From Methylomicrobium sp. (GTDB lineage: Bacteria > Pseudomonadota > Gammaproteobacteria > Methylococcales > Methylomonadaceae), in assembly GCA_018333785.1 (NCBI GenBank), contig JAGXSU010000148.1, forward strand, positions 17,469 through 81,468: 64,000 nucleotides of DNA. Direction: 5' to 3'. The translations under genes and the position numbers were made by a program. The notes beneath the pieces are model-generated. The model was not told where the DNA came from. It searched no databases and saw nothing but the letters and a program-made list of their open reading frames with translations. Every line of letters starts with the position of its first letter. The first letter of the stretch is position 1. Shown piece after piece: positions 47,579 through 57,428 of this stretch.

Positions 47579-49327
47579 TTAATAAACGTCTCTGACGTAA
47601 CGTTTATCTTTTTTCAGTTGATTTACATAGTCAACGGCTTGTTGATCCGTTAACTTTCCGTGTTTGGCTATGATTTCGTGTAAAGCCTTATCGACGTCTT
47701 TCGCCATCTTGTAGGCGTCGCCGCAGACAAAGAAATAGCCGCCTTCTTCCAGCCATTGATAAAGTTCGGCACCGTATTCATACATACGGTCTTGAACATA
47801 AATCTTTTCTTCCTGATCTCTGGAGAAAGCAAGGTCCAATCGAGTCAACAAGCCGCTTTGTTCCATGGCTTCAAGTTCTTCCCGGTAGATAAAATCAGTT
47901 GCAGCATTTCTGTCGCCAAAAAATAACCAGTTTTTACCGGTGGATTTGCGGAAGGCACGTTCCTGAAGAAAGGCGCGAAATGGGGCTATACCGGTTCCCG
48001 GTCCCACCATGATCATCGGCAAAGTATCATCTTCCGGTACACGAAAGACTTTATTGGGGATGAAAAAGCTGCGGACCGGAGTGTCGTTGTTTACAAGATC
48101 CGCCAAATAGGTGGAACACACGCCTTTATGCGGTCGATTGAAACTTTCGTAGCGCACTGAAGCAACGGTTAAATGAACTGAATCGGGAAATTGTTTGCCG
48201 CTGGACGAAATCGAATAGGCCCGGTGTTGTAAGGGTTTGAGCAAGGCGATAAATTCAGCCCCGGAAAACTCCATACTTGGAAATTGTAATAACAGGTCAA
48301 GAATATCCCGTCCCCACAGGTACCCGGATATCGCGTCTTTATCACCACTTTCAAGCAAACTGTTGAGTTCCTGGTCTCCGGAGCGTTTACCGATTTCTTC
48401 TACCAGTTCCTTGCTGGGTAATTTTATCTCGTAATGGGAAAGCAACGCTTCATTCAATGTTATTAATTCGCCATTGACGGGAAACTCCTCTTCACCTTCA
48501 TAGCCAATCGCTTTGATGATATCGGCGACCAGATCAGGGCAGTTCGTAGGAATCACACCAATCGCATCGCCTGCTTCATAGGTCATTTCTGAACCGGCGA
48601 TAGAAATTTCATAATGGCGGGTCTCTTTGGATGAGCCCGGTGCTGTCAGTAAGCGGTTAACGGTAAGACGAGCTGGGAACGGATTTTTTCTGCTGAACTT
48701 TGGCGCTTCTTTAGCCGGTGACTGCATGTCGATAATGGCTGTAGCGCTGCTTGATGCACCTTCGGCCATATGCGGTATGACCGCAGAGATCCAGTTTTCA
48801 GCGGGCTCTTCAAAATCCACGTCACAATCTATCCGATCATAAATGCGGGTTGCACCCAGTTCGGCCAGTCTGTTATCCCAGTCAATACCTGCTTGGCAAA
48901 ACTGATCGTAACTGGTGTCACCTAATGCCAATACCGAATATTGGGTATTCTCAAATTTGGGTGCCGACTCGGCTGAGACCGCATCCCACAACATTTGGGC
49001 ATTATCAGGCATATCGCCTTCACCATAGGTGCTGGTGACGATCAACAGATATTCCATTTTGGCAAGTACGGCTAAGTCGATTTCGTCCATGCTCTGAACA
49101 ATCGGTTTCAAGCCATGCGTTTTAGCGACATTAGCGGCGTCATTGGCTACAGATTCGGCGTTGCCGGTTTGTGAACCGTATAAAATGTTGATTACGCGTG
49201 CATTGGCTTGATTCACGGAACCCGCACTCTGAACCATCTGAGTGTGCATGCCGGCAAAAAAACCATTCAGCCAAGCGCGTTGGCTATCGCTATAAGGTGC
49301 ATCTTGAGGAATATGAGGTGTCTTCAT
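47579..49327 (-). CDS. cysJ: CysJ-like NADPH-dependent diflavin reductase
   Basis: The protein has a flavodoxin domain (ILYGSQTGNAESVA, STYGEGDMPDN; about 45-200), a FAD domain with HRAYSISSS and GVCSTYLADL, and an NADP domain with MVGPGTGIAPFRAFLQER, ending KRYVRDVY as CysJ does. CysJ passes NADPH electrons via FAD and FMN to the sulfite reductase haemoprotein CysI, but cysI is not in the window. It lies 85 bases downstream of the GltB-like gene on the same strand, probably co-transcribed, so an alternative electron acceptor is possible. I use ATG 49327; an ATG at 49354 would add nine residues. Confidence 0.88.
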   Translation of the reverse strand: MKTPHIPQDAPYSDSQRAWLNGFFAGMHTQMVQSAGSVNQANARVINILYGSQTGNAESVANDAANVAKTHGLKPIVQSMDEIDLAVLAKMEYLLIVTSTYGEGDMPDNAQMLWDAVSAESAPKFENTQYSVLALGDTSYDQFCQAGIDWDNRLAELGATRIYDRIDCDVDFEEPAENWISAVIPHMAEGASSSATAIIDMQSPAKEAPKFSRKNPFPARLTVNRLLTAPGSSKETRHYEISIAGSEMTYEAGDAIGVIPTNCPDLVADIIKAIGYEGEEEFPVNGELITLNEALLSHYEIKLPSKELVEEIGKRSGDQELNSLLESGDKDAISGYLWGRDILDLLLQFPSMEFSGAEFIALLKPLQHRAYSISSSGKQFPDSVHLTVASVRYESFNRPHKGVCSTYLADLVNNDTPVRSFFIPNKVFRVPEDDTLPMIMVGPGTGIAPFRAFLQERAFRKSTGKNWLFFGDRNAATDFIYREELEAMEQSGLLTRLDLAFSRDQEEKIYVQDRMYEYGAELYQWLEEGGYFFVCGDAYKMAKDVDKALHEIIAKHGKLTDQQAVDYVNQLKKDKRYVRDVY

Positions 49328-49412
49328 CTTTAAATATGTCAAATAAAAAACCATGCGCTTACAAACCGAATAGTGGGTTCAGTTTGAAAGCGCATGAAAA
49401 GAGGGATTGGTA

Positions 49413-52400
49413 TCAAGCCGCGTTAACGCTCATCATCTCTTGAACGATACCTGAGCCTACAAGTGCAGCCAGGTATTCTTCAATACGAGGAATTCCGGCA
49501 AGCGCGTCACGATTGATCTTGTCTTGTTCGATAATCCAGGCAGTGGAGCCCAATGAATAAATACTTTGGACGTCACGGTTAGCTAAAGCCGTTTTGTAAT
49601 CGTTAAGACGTTTGCTGGCTAATAACCAGGATAATTGGTTGTCCGAGTAATTGCTGTAGGCTTCTCTTGTTTGTTTGACAAGAGCGTCCTGAATTTTTCG
49701 CGGACGTTTCTCTATTAATTTACGCGCCGATTTCTCAATTAACGCGGATGTCAGAAGGGTGTTGCCTTGCTGTTTGAGCAGTTCTTTGGCAATTTGACAC
49801 GCTTTGTCTATCACCGCAAAGCTGTTTACCAATCTGAAAGTCAATTGCGTATCAGCGGCACCAAAATCAGGGATGGCACCTGCAAACAAAGGCTTGTTAA
49901 ACTTGTAGGCCAATTTCATCTGATCGATTTGTTGAGCCGCATAAGAAATAGCCAACTCCTCGATCATCGCTTTCCGGTCAACGGTACTGCTCAAAAGTTC
50001 GGCCGTTTGCGTCTTGTAAAGCCATAGGGGCAGCGTAAATTTGAAATGATGGCGTTCAGTTTCCCAATTGCTGAGAATGTTTCTGGCTTTGCTTGAGTTC
50101 GCATACTGTTCATGCTGTTCGAGCATATAAACAACGAATTGCTCATGAGCACGCGCAATATCGGTGTTTTCAGTCAGGCTGTGAATTTCAACTGATGACT
50201 TGTCATACAGACTGGGCAGCAGGTTATCAGGGTCATACTGATAAGCGTTGCCGCCGGACATGCCGTTGCAGAAACCTTTACCGAAGCGGCCCAGGTTCAA
50301 CACTGCGCCGTTGGTCATATATTCGCAGGCAAAATCGCCCACACCTTCGACCACTGCCATTGCACCAGAGTTACGAACTGCAAAACGATCGCCCGCCTCA
50401 CCGTTAATAAAGGCTTGACCGCCGGTTGCTCCAAACAGCGCGAAATTACCGATCAATACGTTTTTACCGGGAGTTTTGATGCCGCCTCCAGGTGATTCTA
50501 CGATCAATGTGCCACCGCACGCCGATTTCCCTACGCCGTCATTACAAGTGCCGGTATGCTCCAGACGCATGCCGTCATTCATAAAGGCAGCATAGCTTTG
50601 ACCGGCTGATCCTGTGGACCGGATAGTGATGGTATCCGGGGCGAAGTAACGCCGACCGTGTTGATTGGTATAAATATTCCGTGAAGATTTGACCTGGTCT
50701 TCCGATAATTCATAAGCCAGAATGCGTTCAATATCAATCGCGGTTTGTCCGCCCACGGTTTTATTGCAGTTGTTCAGTTTGAAATTTGATCCTTCGATCA
50801 AGATTTTTTCTTGATTACCGGCAATGATCTCCGATTTGACCAGTTCAATAATTTGATCATCAATGTGAAAATTGGCTTCCAGATAAATAGGTTTTTCAAT
50901 TTTGACTTCGTTGACATAAGCCAACAGTTTGGTCAGATCCAATTGACCTACCATCGTTTTATGGTTGATGAGGTGCAATAAATCGGTTTTGCCTCTAATG
51001 TCCTTTAAGCTGCTGTAACCTACTGAAGCTAAAAATTCCCTGACTTCGTGGGCAAGGTTCATGAAATACTGAGCCAGAACGCGTGGGTCGCCTTTAAACT
51101 CCTCATGAGTTGTCGTGAGTCCGGCCGGGCATTTGATATTGCAATTTTTGGCCATCACGCAGCGAAGCATCATTAATGCAGTTGTTCCGAATTCAAATGA
51201 ATCCCCGCCGAGTATGGCTGACTTGATGACATCCAGACCGCTTTGATGCGCCGCACTGCAACGTAGTATGACTTTGTCGCGTAAACCATTGGCAGCAAGC
51301 GCCTGATGAACTTCGGCGATACCAATTTCTGCAGACCGCCCTGTGTTCTTTAAACTGGTTACTGCAGCAGCCCCTGTGCCACCGGTATTGCCTGCGACAT
51401 TGATGACATCCGCACCGGCTTTTGCGACACCGACGGCTATCGTTCCAATACCTTCTGAGGAAACCAGTTTGACGACAACCCTGACTCTGGCTGCTTTGGC
51501 ATCGTGTATCAATTGACCCAAATCTTCAATAGAGTAGGTGTCATGATGCGGTGGGGGGCTGACCAGTTCAACTTGTGGAGTCCCTCCCCGGAGGGCGGCA
51601 ATTTCTACTGAAACTTTGGGAGCAGGAAGCTGGCCGCCTTCTCCGGGCTTGGCGCCCTGGGCAATTTTGATTTCAATTTCTTCAATGTTCAGGTCCGCCA
51701 GATAACCCGCCCACACGCCGAAACGGCCTGAGGCAAATTGTTTGATCTTGCTGGAACGGATGGTGTTGAATCGGCTGGAATGCTCGCCGCCTTCTCCGGA
51801 GTTACTGAAAGCGCCGACAATGTTGGTTCCATGCGCAACGGCTTCATGAGCTTCGGCAATTAAAGCGCCATGACTCATCGCTCCTGAAGCGAGACAGGTG
51901 GTTATTTCATGGGCAGGCTGCACATCTTTGAGAGCAATCGGTTCACGCGCTGTAATGATAGAACTGATATAAAAGTTCAACAGGCTTGCGGAATCCTTGA
52001 TCCGGAATTCACAACCCTTTTCAGTGACACAAACAGTGAAGTCTTCGTTATTGAATCTGTTTTTAAAGTAATTCGCCAGGCTTTCCAGTCGTTGCTGAGA
52101 CGCGTGGTTTGTCAATGTCACAGTGTTGCCATTGATGACTTTCAAGCCACGGATAACAAAATTGTTATTTCCGATCAAACATTGTTTACCCAATACCCGC
52201 TCGAATTCTTCGGTAGTCTCGCAATGGCTGACATCGGCAGGTAACTCCATAATGTCTCTAAGCGCAGCAGGACGGCTGTCTCTTTCTTTATAGAGATTCT
52301 CAACAAAACTGCGGTATGCGGGCGTTATACCGAAACAATCGATTTGCTCAGGCGTCCGTTTGTCATAACCAAAATCAACATAAGCGGTGTCTTTGGCTTC

Positions 52401-54887
52401 AGGTGCTTTTTCTTCAGGAATATAGAAAATGGGTTCGTCAGTCATATTGATATATTCTCTGACGGCCGTATTACCAAACGTATGCCCCGCACCGTCTTGG
52501 CGTTCCTTAAATAGACCCAGAAAGGGAATATCTTTCTCGTCTACCACGGATAACGCTTTTTTATGCCAGTCTGCTGCACTTTTGGCAATGTCGGCATATT
52601 GAACGCCGCCTACCGGCGAATTAATGTTTGGAAAATAGACATGCAGTTTTGGTTCGTTCGTATCCAGGTAGTTGGACTCGAAAAATTCACCGCCGATATA
52701 GCTTTCAACGGTACATAGGCCGAACTTGCCCATGGTCTTCATCAAGGACTTTTCAGCCGCCTTTTTGAAGTTGACCAGAATTTTTTCATGCTTTTCGGAT
52801 GGATACTGAGAAATCACGCGATTGTAAACGCTGATAGGGCAGAGTGCCGATGCGCCAAACCCTAAAATGGTTGCAACATCATGTGCACTGACAACTTGTC
52901 CGGTTTCAGCAATCAATGAAGAATTAAAACGCAAACCTTCTTTGACCAGATGCTGATTGGCTGCGGCAATCATTAATAACGCCGGTATCGCGGCTTTTTT
53001 GTCCGTGATGCCGGTATCGCTGAGGATGATGATGCCCGTCTTGTCTTTGGCAGCCACTTCTACTTGGCGGCATACCTCTGCGATAGCGTCTTCAAGCGCT
53101 TCTTCGTTTTTCCGGTAATCATCGAGCACAGGCGTAAACAGCATATCCAGTGTCACAACCTTAATGCTGGTTTGTCTGCGTATTTGCTCAAGGTCAGTTC
53201 TTTGCAGAATAGGCGAATCGAGCATCAATTGCTTGCTGGTTGCCTCTGAAAAGGTCGGTTTGGCGCCGAGAGCGACTCTCAATGTCATGCCGTCACTTTC
53301 TCTCAATGAATCCAATGGCGGGTTGGTGACTTGGGCAAAACGCTGGCTGAAATAACGCGACATGCCGCCTTCATTGTCTGAAAGCGCATTGGGTGCAATG
53401 CCGTAACCCATGGCGGACACTTTTTCAAGGCCGGTATCCAGCATAGGGTCCAACAGAAATTTAAAGCTTTCCTGATTAAGCGAATAAGCCGTATGTTGCT
53501 GATCGATGTTAAAAAAGGTATTGGGTGCGGTTAACTCATTTTGAGTGACCGGGGGAAGTTCCGATTTATAAATACAGCGGGTACGCAACAGCGTTTCGTA
53601 GTCTCTCTCGTTGGCCAATCGTTCCATGACTTGATAATGGTCATAGGCTTCGCCCGTACTGTGGTCAAAATACAGCATTCCGCCTGCCTCAATCCGGCCG
53701 CGTTTCAACACTTCTTTAGGCGGGAAATCAATTTGTCCTGCCTCTGACATGACGGCCAGATACTCTCCGGTTTCAACGGACCGAAGCGGTCTTAAACCGA
53801 GGCGATCCAGCCTTGCGCCAACGCGAATCCCGTCGTTGAAAATTAAAGCGGCCGGGCCGTCGTTTTTTTCTTCATACAAGCTGAAATATTCCAGCATTGC
53901 ACGGACTTTGGGGGATAAAGTCGTATCGTTTTCCCAGGCGGGAGGCATCATCGCAATAACAGCGGTGACGATGTCGAGTTCGTCTTCATTGATGCGCCGG
54001 GTCAGGGTTTGATCCAGACGTCCTGAGTCTGACTGTCCGCAGGGGAACACAATGTGTTTGTTATGCTGGCGAGCAATCGCATTTTCACTGAGCCGGTTTT
54101 TTTTATCAGTGTTCAATTCCCCGTTATGCGCCATGTAGCGGAACGGTTGAGCCATCATTGTGGCGGGTGCGGTATTGGTAGAAAAACGGGTATGAAAAAA
54201 TAAGGTGCTGACTTCGTGGTCAACATCATACAAATCTTTAAAATACGGAATAACTTCAAAGGAGTTCAAACGGCCCTTGTAAACCTGGGTACGCGAACTC
54301 ATCGATAAAGGATAAAAACCCTCTAATTCGGTTCTTGTGAAACCATCCGCTTCAATGTTCAGCAAGGTTTGTTGAATATGTTTCTCGAATTCAGCGTGCG
54401 ACGCGTCTTTCAATTGCGCAGGACGCCCGAAAATCACCTGCTTGATCGGTAACTGGGCGCGTCGCGATGCTTCGTTGATGACTTGTTCATCAACCGGAAT
54501 AGTTCGCCAGGTGATAACAGGAAAATCTGATTTTCTTAGATGACTTTCAACCATTTCGATAGCGACTGAATCATATCGGTCGTGATCTTCTGGAAAGAAG
54601 AAATTGGCTACCCCGAAATCGCCGATTTTTAATTCAGCATTGCCGGTAATACGGCGAAAAAACTTAAGCGATAAGTCAATGTTGACACCGGCTCCATCCC
54701 CGATACCTTCCGCGCTCATGCCGCCGCGATGGGGAATTGTGCACAAGGCTTGATGAGACCTGACCAGCAGGTCATGTGTTTGTAAGCTTTTCTTATGAGT
54801 GATAAAGCCCACTCCACAGCTGTCTTGAGATAAGTCAGCGTCATAAAGCATGTTTACATTATTTTCTTGTCTGAAAATCATATTCAT
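49413..54887 (-). CDS. gltB: Long glutamate synthase large-subunit-like protein (GltB-like)
   Basis: At 1824 residues it exceeds the usual ~1480-1550. The class II glutaminase starts at Cys24 (DSCGVGF), so a 23-residue leader would be removed to free it; a central domain and the FMN/glutamate-synthesis domain (GEGGQLPAPKVS, SPPPHHDTYSIEDLGQLI, GNTGGTGAAA) follow. An iron-sulfur triad Cys1243-x5-Cys1249-x3-Cys1253 is one residue shorter than the classical x5-x4 spacing. A GXGXG domain (about 1400-1570) is followed by a ~250-residue helical extension unlike GltD. It should convert glutamine plus 2-oxoglutarate to glutamate. No gltD is nearby; a CysJ-like reductase gene follows it. Confidence 0.9.
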   Translation of the reverse strand: MNMIFRQENNVNMLYDADLSQDSCGVGFITHKKSLQTHDLLVRSHQALCTIPHRGGMSAEGIGDGAGVNIDLSLKFFRRITGNAELKIGDFGVANFFFPEDHDRYDSVAIEMVESHLRKSDFPVITWRTIPVDEQVINEASRRAQLPIKQVIFGRPAQLKDASHAEFEKHIQQTLLNIEADGFTRTELEGFYPLSMSSRTQVYKGRLNSFEVIPYFKDLYDVDHEVSTLFFHTRFSTNTAPATMMAQPFRYMAHNGELNTDKKNRLSENAIARQHNKHIVFPCGQSDSGRLDQTLTRRINEDELDIVTAVIAMMPPAWENDTTLSPKVRAMLEYFSLYEEKNDGPAALIFNDGIRVGARLDRLGLRPLRSVETGEYLAVMSEAGQIDFPPKEVLKRGRIEAGGMLYFDHSTGEAYDHYQVMERLANERDYETLLRTRCIYKSELPPVTQNELTAPNTFFNIDQQHTAYSLNQESFKFLLDPMLDTGLEKVSAMGYGIAPNALSDNEGGMSRYFSQRFAQVTNPPLDSLRESDGMTLRVALGAKPTFSEATSKQLMLDSPILQRTDLEQIRRQTSIKVVTLDMLFTPVLDDYRKNEEALEDAIAEVCRQVEVAAKDKTGIIILSDTGITDKKAAIPALLMIAAANQHLVKEGLRFNSSLIAETGQVVSAHDVATILGFGASALCPISVYNRVISQYPSEKHEKILVNFKKAAEKSLMKTMGKFGLCTVESYIGGEFFESNYLDTNEPKLHVYFPNINSPVGGVQYADIAKSAADWHKKALSVVDEKDIPFLGLFKERQDGAGHTFGNTAVREYINMTDEPIFYIPEEKAPEAKDTAYVDFGYDKRTPEQIDCFGITPAYRSFVENLYKERDSRPAALRDIMELPADVSHCETTEEFERVLGKQCLIGNNNFVIRGLKVINGNTVTLTNHASQQRLESLANYFKNRFNNEDFTVCVTEKGCEFRIKDSASLLNFYISSIITAREPIALKDVQPAHEITTCLASGAMSHGALIAEAHEAVAHGTNIVGAFSNSGEGGEHSSRFNTIRSSKIKQFASGRFGVWAGYLADLNIEEIEIKIAQGAKPGEGGQLPAPKVSVEIAALRGGTPQVELVSPPPHHDTYSIEDLGQLIHDAKAARVRVVVKLVSSEGIGTIAVGVAKAGADVINVAGNTGGTGAAAVTSLKNTGRSAEIGIAEVHQALAANGLRDKVILRCSAAHQSGLDVIKSAILGGDSFEFGTTALMMLRCVMAKNCNIKCPAGLTTTHEEFKGDPRVLAQYFMNLAHEVREFLASVGYSSLKDIRGKTDLLHLINHKTMVGQLDLTKLLAYVNEVKIEKPIYLEANFHIDDQIIELVKSEIIAGNQEKILIEGSNFKLNNCNKTVGGQTAIDIERILAYELSEDQVKSSRNIYTNQHGRRYFAPDTITIRSTGSAGQSYAAFMNDGMRLEHTGTCNDGVGKSACGGTLIVESPGGGIKTPGKNVLIGNFALFGATGGQAFINGEAGDRFAVRNSGAMAVVEGVGDFACEYMTNGAVLNLGRFGKGFCNGMSGGNAYQYDPDNLLPSLYDKSSVEIHSLTENTDIARAHEQFVVYMLEQHEQYANSSKARNILSNWETERHHFKFTLPLWLYKTQTAELLSSTVDRKAMIEELAISYAAQQIDQMKLAYKFNKPLFAGAIPDFGAADTQLTFRLVNSFAVIDKACQIAKELLKQQGNTLLTSALIEKSARKLIEKRPRKIQDALVKQTREAYSNYSDNQLSWLLASKRLNDYKTALANRDVQSIYSLGSTAWIIEQDKINRDALAGIPRIEEYLAALVGSGIVQEMMSVNAA

Positions 54888-55327
54888 TTATCAAGCCTGT
54901 GCTAATCAGCCATTTTTGCGGTGTTGGATTTGATTTATCTCGATGCATATCACTATCAAGTATCCGTAATTCAATGAATTACACCCGATCAAGCGGCATG
55001 ATTTAAATTAAAGTGTGTAGGATAAAAACAGCATAGATAATACCATGCAGTTATATCCCTGTCATTTTGAACAAAGTGATTTGGCTGTAACGAAGTGTTT
55101 ATAAAGGCTGGGGGACCTCCGGCATCATGTAATCGCCTTGTTAACCGATGTGTTTGCAGGGTTAAAATTGGGCGTAAATGCTTATGGAAGACTTGTAATG
55201 CAAGGAGGTTTGCTCGCTGGGTAATAAAGTTTCAGCAACATAAAACGTTTTACAGGGTTTTAGTGGCAATTCCCTATTTGATGATACAGAAAGAGTGGGC
55301 GTAAGCTTTGCGGGAATATACTGCAGT

Positions 55328-55376
55328 CAAGCCTTCACGGACGGGGTCTACGGCCTTCCTCGCAAGGCTTAGGCTT
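55328..55376. repeat. Degenerate copy of palindromic repeat family 2
   Basis: The stretch AGCCTTCACGGACGGGGTCT and the following CTTCCTCGCAAGGC parallel the right half of the repeat at 26273-26369 (GGACGGGTTCACGGCGTTCC). It lies in the 622-base gap 54888-55509 that should hold the gltB-like promoter. A plus-strand frame at 55095-55304 in this gap is not credible as a gene. Confidence 0.4.
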
Positions 55377-55445
55377 GCCTTCAAAGCTACATAAATGTTC
55401 AAACGGGGCATTGCTGAGGTTTGAGGATTTGAGTGTTTAATGTAA

Positions 55446-55494
55446 AAAAACCCGAAAAATCAAGCCATTGACTTGATTTAACAGGTTTTTATAA
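55446..55494 (-). terminator. Intrinsic terminator of the mtdB pair
   Basis: On the minus strand an AAATCAAG/CTTGATTT stem with a 7-base loop is embedded in an outer AAAACC/GGGTTTTTTT pairing and ends in a T-run. It begins about 15 bases after the stop codon of the second mtdB gene, as expected for a terminator of that operon. Confidence 0.75.
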
Positions 55495-55509
55495 CGGCAG
55501 CCTGGAAAA

Positions 55510-56415
55510 TCAGATAATCGCCCTGGCTTTTTCGAAGGCATCTCTAAAATCAAGATAAAGCGGCTGCTCGGTTTCCAACATGGATTTAAGCAGCACCTGT
55601 TGCAATTTGTATTTAATGTTCCCAACAGCTAAAGCGCCTACGCCGACCGCGCCTGTGGCATTAATTGCATGAATCAAGGGCTTACCTAAATCCGTTGATT
55701 TGATTCCCTCAATTCCCATTGGCGGGACTGCATTTACATCACCGGCCACTTTGAGTAAGCGGGCGTGTTCAAGAACCTTTGCGTTTAAAACCTGAATTCC
55801 CGCTTTCGCTGTACAGAAGACGATGTCATGATCAGCAATCAATTCAGCTTTTTGTTCATCAGAGCTGGCTTTTGCGGCTTTTAATGTCGCTTTAAAACGG
55901 CGGTTGTATTCTTTGACAATATCGTTTGCCGCATCAAAGGATAAATGATCTACGATCGTTGTTTCAGCACCGGCCAGAGAAGCAATCACACCTGTAGCGA
56001 CACCTACCGGACCGGTCCCGCCAAAGACAATTGCCTTACAGTCTTGCAGGGTTTTATTATGATGTGTCTTTAATTCTTTTTCTACGCAGGCAACCAACGC
56101 CGCAGCGGTGGTGAATGCGCCGCTGGGGTCAGCGAACACCGATATTTCAAAAGGTGGAACCATGGCCAGTTTGGCGGCATTGAGCATGTCAATTGCCAAA
56201 CCCATGTCTCGTCCACCAATAAACAGACCCGTCCTTTTTACTCCGGAGGGACTGCGGGAAAATATGGCATCTTGCGTCAGTCCATGCACACTATCCAGTT
56301 TCACATTGCTGTAAGGCATGAGTACTTCAAAACCGGCATCCAACGCCATATTGACGTCAAATGGACTGTTGTTGGGCATGGGGTCAAGCATGTGGAGTAT
56401 GCTTCGTTTCTCCAT
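55510..56415 (-). CDS. mtdB: NAD(P)-dependent methylene-H4MPT dehydrogenase, MtdB paralogue 2
   Basis: MtdB oxidises methylene-tetrahydromethanopterin to methenyl-H4MPT in the cytoplasmic formaldehyde-oxidation pathway of methylotrophs. This 301-residue protein begins ILHMLDPMPNNSPFDVNMALDAGFE and has GLTQDAIFSRSP, FADPSGAFTTAAALVA, the nucleotide-binding GGTGPVGVATGV and DVNAVPPMGIEGI, which match MtdB rather than MtdA. An AGAGGAAA ribosome-binding site precedes it, 44 bases after paralogue 1. It is more divergent around the cofactor loop (VDHLSFDAAND in place of VGRQLDKAQ), so cofactor or pterin preference may differ. Confidence 0.92.
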   Translation of the reverse strand: MEKRSILHMLDPMPNNSPFDVNMALDAGFEVLMPYSNVKLDSVHGLTQDAIFSRSPSGVKRTGLFIGGRDMGLAIDMLNAAKLAMVPPFEISVFADPSGAFTTAAALVACVEKELKTHHNKTLQDCKAIVFGGTGPVGVATGVIASLAGAETTIVDHLSFDAANDIVKEYNRRFKATLKAAKASSDEQKAELIADHDIVFCTAKAGIQVLNAKVLEHARLLKVAGDVNAVPPMGIEGIKSTDLGKPLIHAINATGAVGVGALAVGNIKYKLQQVLLKSMLETEQPLYLDFRDAFEKARAII

Positions 56416-56459
56416 GAAATTTCCTCTAAAAGTGGATGAGCTATTAATTGCTAATGCAT

Positions 56460-57368
56460 TCAGCCATTTGCTTTGAAATATTCTCTCGCTACTTCAAACG
56501 CATGAGTAAAGTGCAAATAAATGGGTTTATCACTGTCAATCATCAGTTTCAGCAATTTATTTTGGGCCTGATATTTGACATTGCCTATTGCTAAAGCGCC
56601 GATGGCTACCGCACCACTTTTTGAACCTGGAACAGGTGCGCCGTTATGAAACGCATCAACGCCGGCTATACCTGAAGGTGGCACAGCATTAACATCGGCA
56701 ACCACTTTAAGTTGCGGAGCTTCGGTAAGAAGTTCGGCGTTCAGGAGTTCTATTCCGGCTGCGCCGGTTGCAAATACAACATCGGCTGTCTGCATGTATT
56801 GGCTTTTTTCAGAATCGACACCGGCCGAAATTGCAATTTTTCCTTCACCGAATTCTTCGTTGCATAGATCGGCTATGCGCTGCGCCTTGTCAAGCTGGCG
56901 TCCTACAATCCTGACATTGGCGCCGGCGATTGCAGCTATGACTGCAGCTGCCTGGCCTACCGGCCCGGTTCCTCCTAACGCCACAATATTGGTGCCTTCT
57001 AGGGAGCTGTTAAATTTGGTTTTTAATTCATTTTCAACGGCGGCAACCATGCCGGCCGCTGTAGTAAAGGCGCCGCTTGGGTCAGCAAAAACCGATACTT
57101 CAAAAGGAGGTACCATTGAGTTTTTGGCTAGTTTGAGCATATCCATTGCTTGTTTTGTGTCTCTGCCGCCTATAAATATACCGGTTTTTTGTAAACCTTT
57201 AGGGCTGCGCGAAAAAATGGCGTCTTGAACCAACCCTCTAACTTCACTGGGTTCTACATTGGTATAAGGTACTGTGCAAACCCAGCCTGCATCCATAGCC
57301 ATATTGACATCAAAAGGACTCAGGTTTTTTGCAGTGGTCAGCATGTGTAAGATAAACGGCTTTTCCAT
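56460..57368 (-). CDS. mtdB: NAD(P)-dependent methylene-H4MPT dehydrogenase, MtdB paralogue 1
   Basis: This 302-residue protein shows the same MtdB pattern: ILHMLTTAKNLSPFDVNMAMDAGW, LVQDAIFSRSP, FADPSGAFTTAAGMVA, GGTGPVGQAAAV, and VGRQLDKAQR, a loop whose Arg could contact the NADP phosphate (inference). ATG 57368 is chosen because GGGGAAA lies just upstream; an earlier in-frame start would add 22 unlikely residues. It is the first gene of the leftward pair with paralogue 2. It lies divergent from the formyl-folate gene, linking H4MPT and folate C1 routes on the map. Confidence 0.93.
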   Translation of the reverse strand: MEKPFILHMLTTAKNLSPFDVNMAMDAGWVCTVPYTNVEPSEVRGLVQDAIFSRSPKGLQKTGIFIGGRDTKQAMDMLKLAKNSMVPPFEVSVFADPSGAFTTAAGMVAAVENELKTKFNSSLEGTNIVALGGTGPVGQAAAVIAAIAGANVRIVGRQLDKAQRIADLCNEEFGEGKIAISAGVDSEKSQYMQTADVVFATGAAGIELLNAELLTEAPQLKVVADVNAVPPSGIAGVDAFHNGAPVPGSKSGAVAIGALAIGNVKYQAQNKLLKLMIDSDKPIYLHFTHAFEVAREYFKANG

Positions 57369-57398
57369 GGATTTCCCCAAAATTATAATTTCCCCGGA

Positions 57399-57428
57399 AG
57401 TATAAAAGAAAAAAATGCATTTGGACAA
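57399..57428 (-). promoter_or_regulatory. Possible sigma-70 promoter of the mtdB pair
   Basis: On the minus strand TTGTCC (57423-57428) and TATACT (57399-57404) are separated by 18 bases, with the mtdB start 31 bases past the -10. The gap 57369-57600 also holds the promoter for the rightward gene, where TTGACA at 57553 lacks a good -10. Confidence 0.45.

Noticed and set aside
55095..55304. Plus-strand frame in the gltB-mtdB gap
   Set aside because: It is Cys/Arg-rich with no ribosome-binding site or family and lies in a repeat-containing gap.
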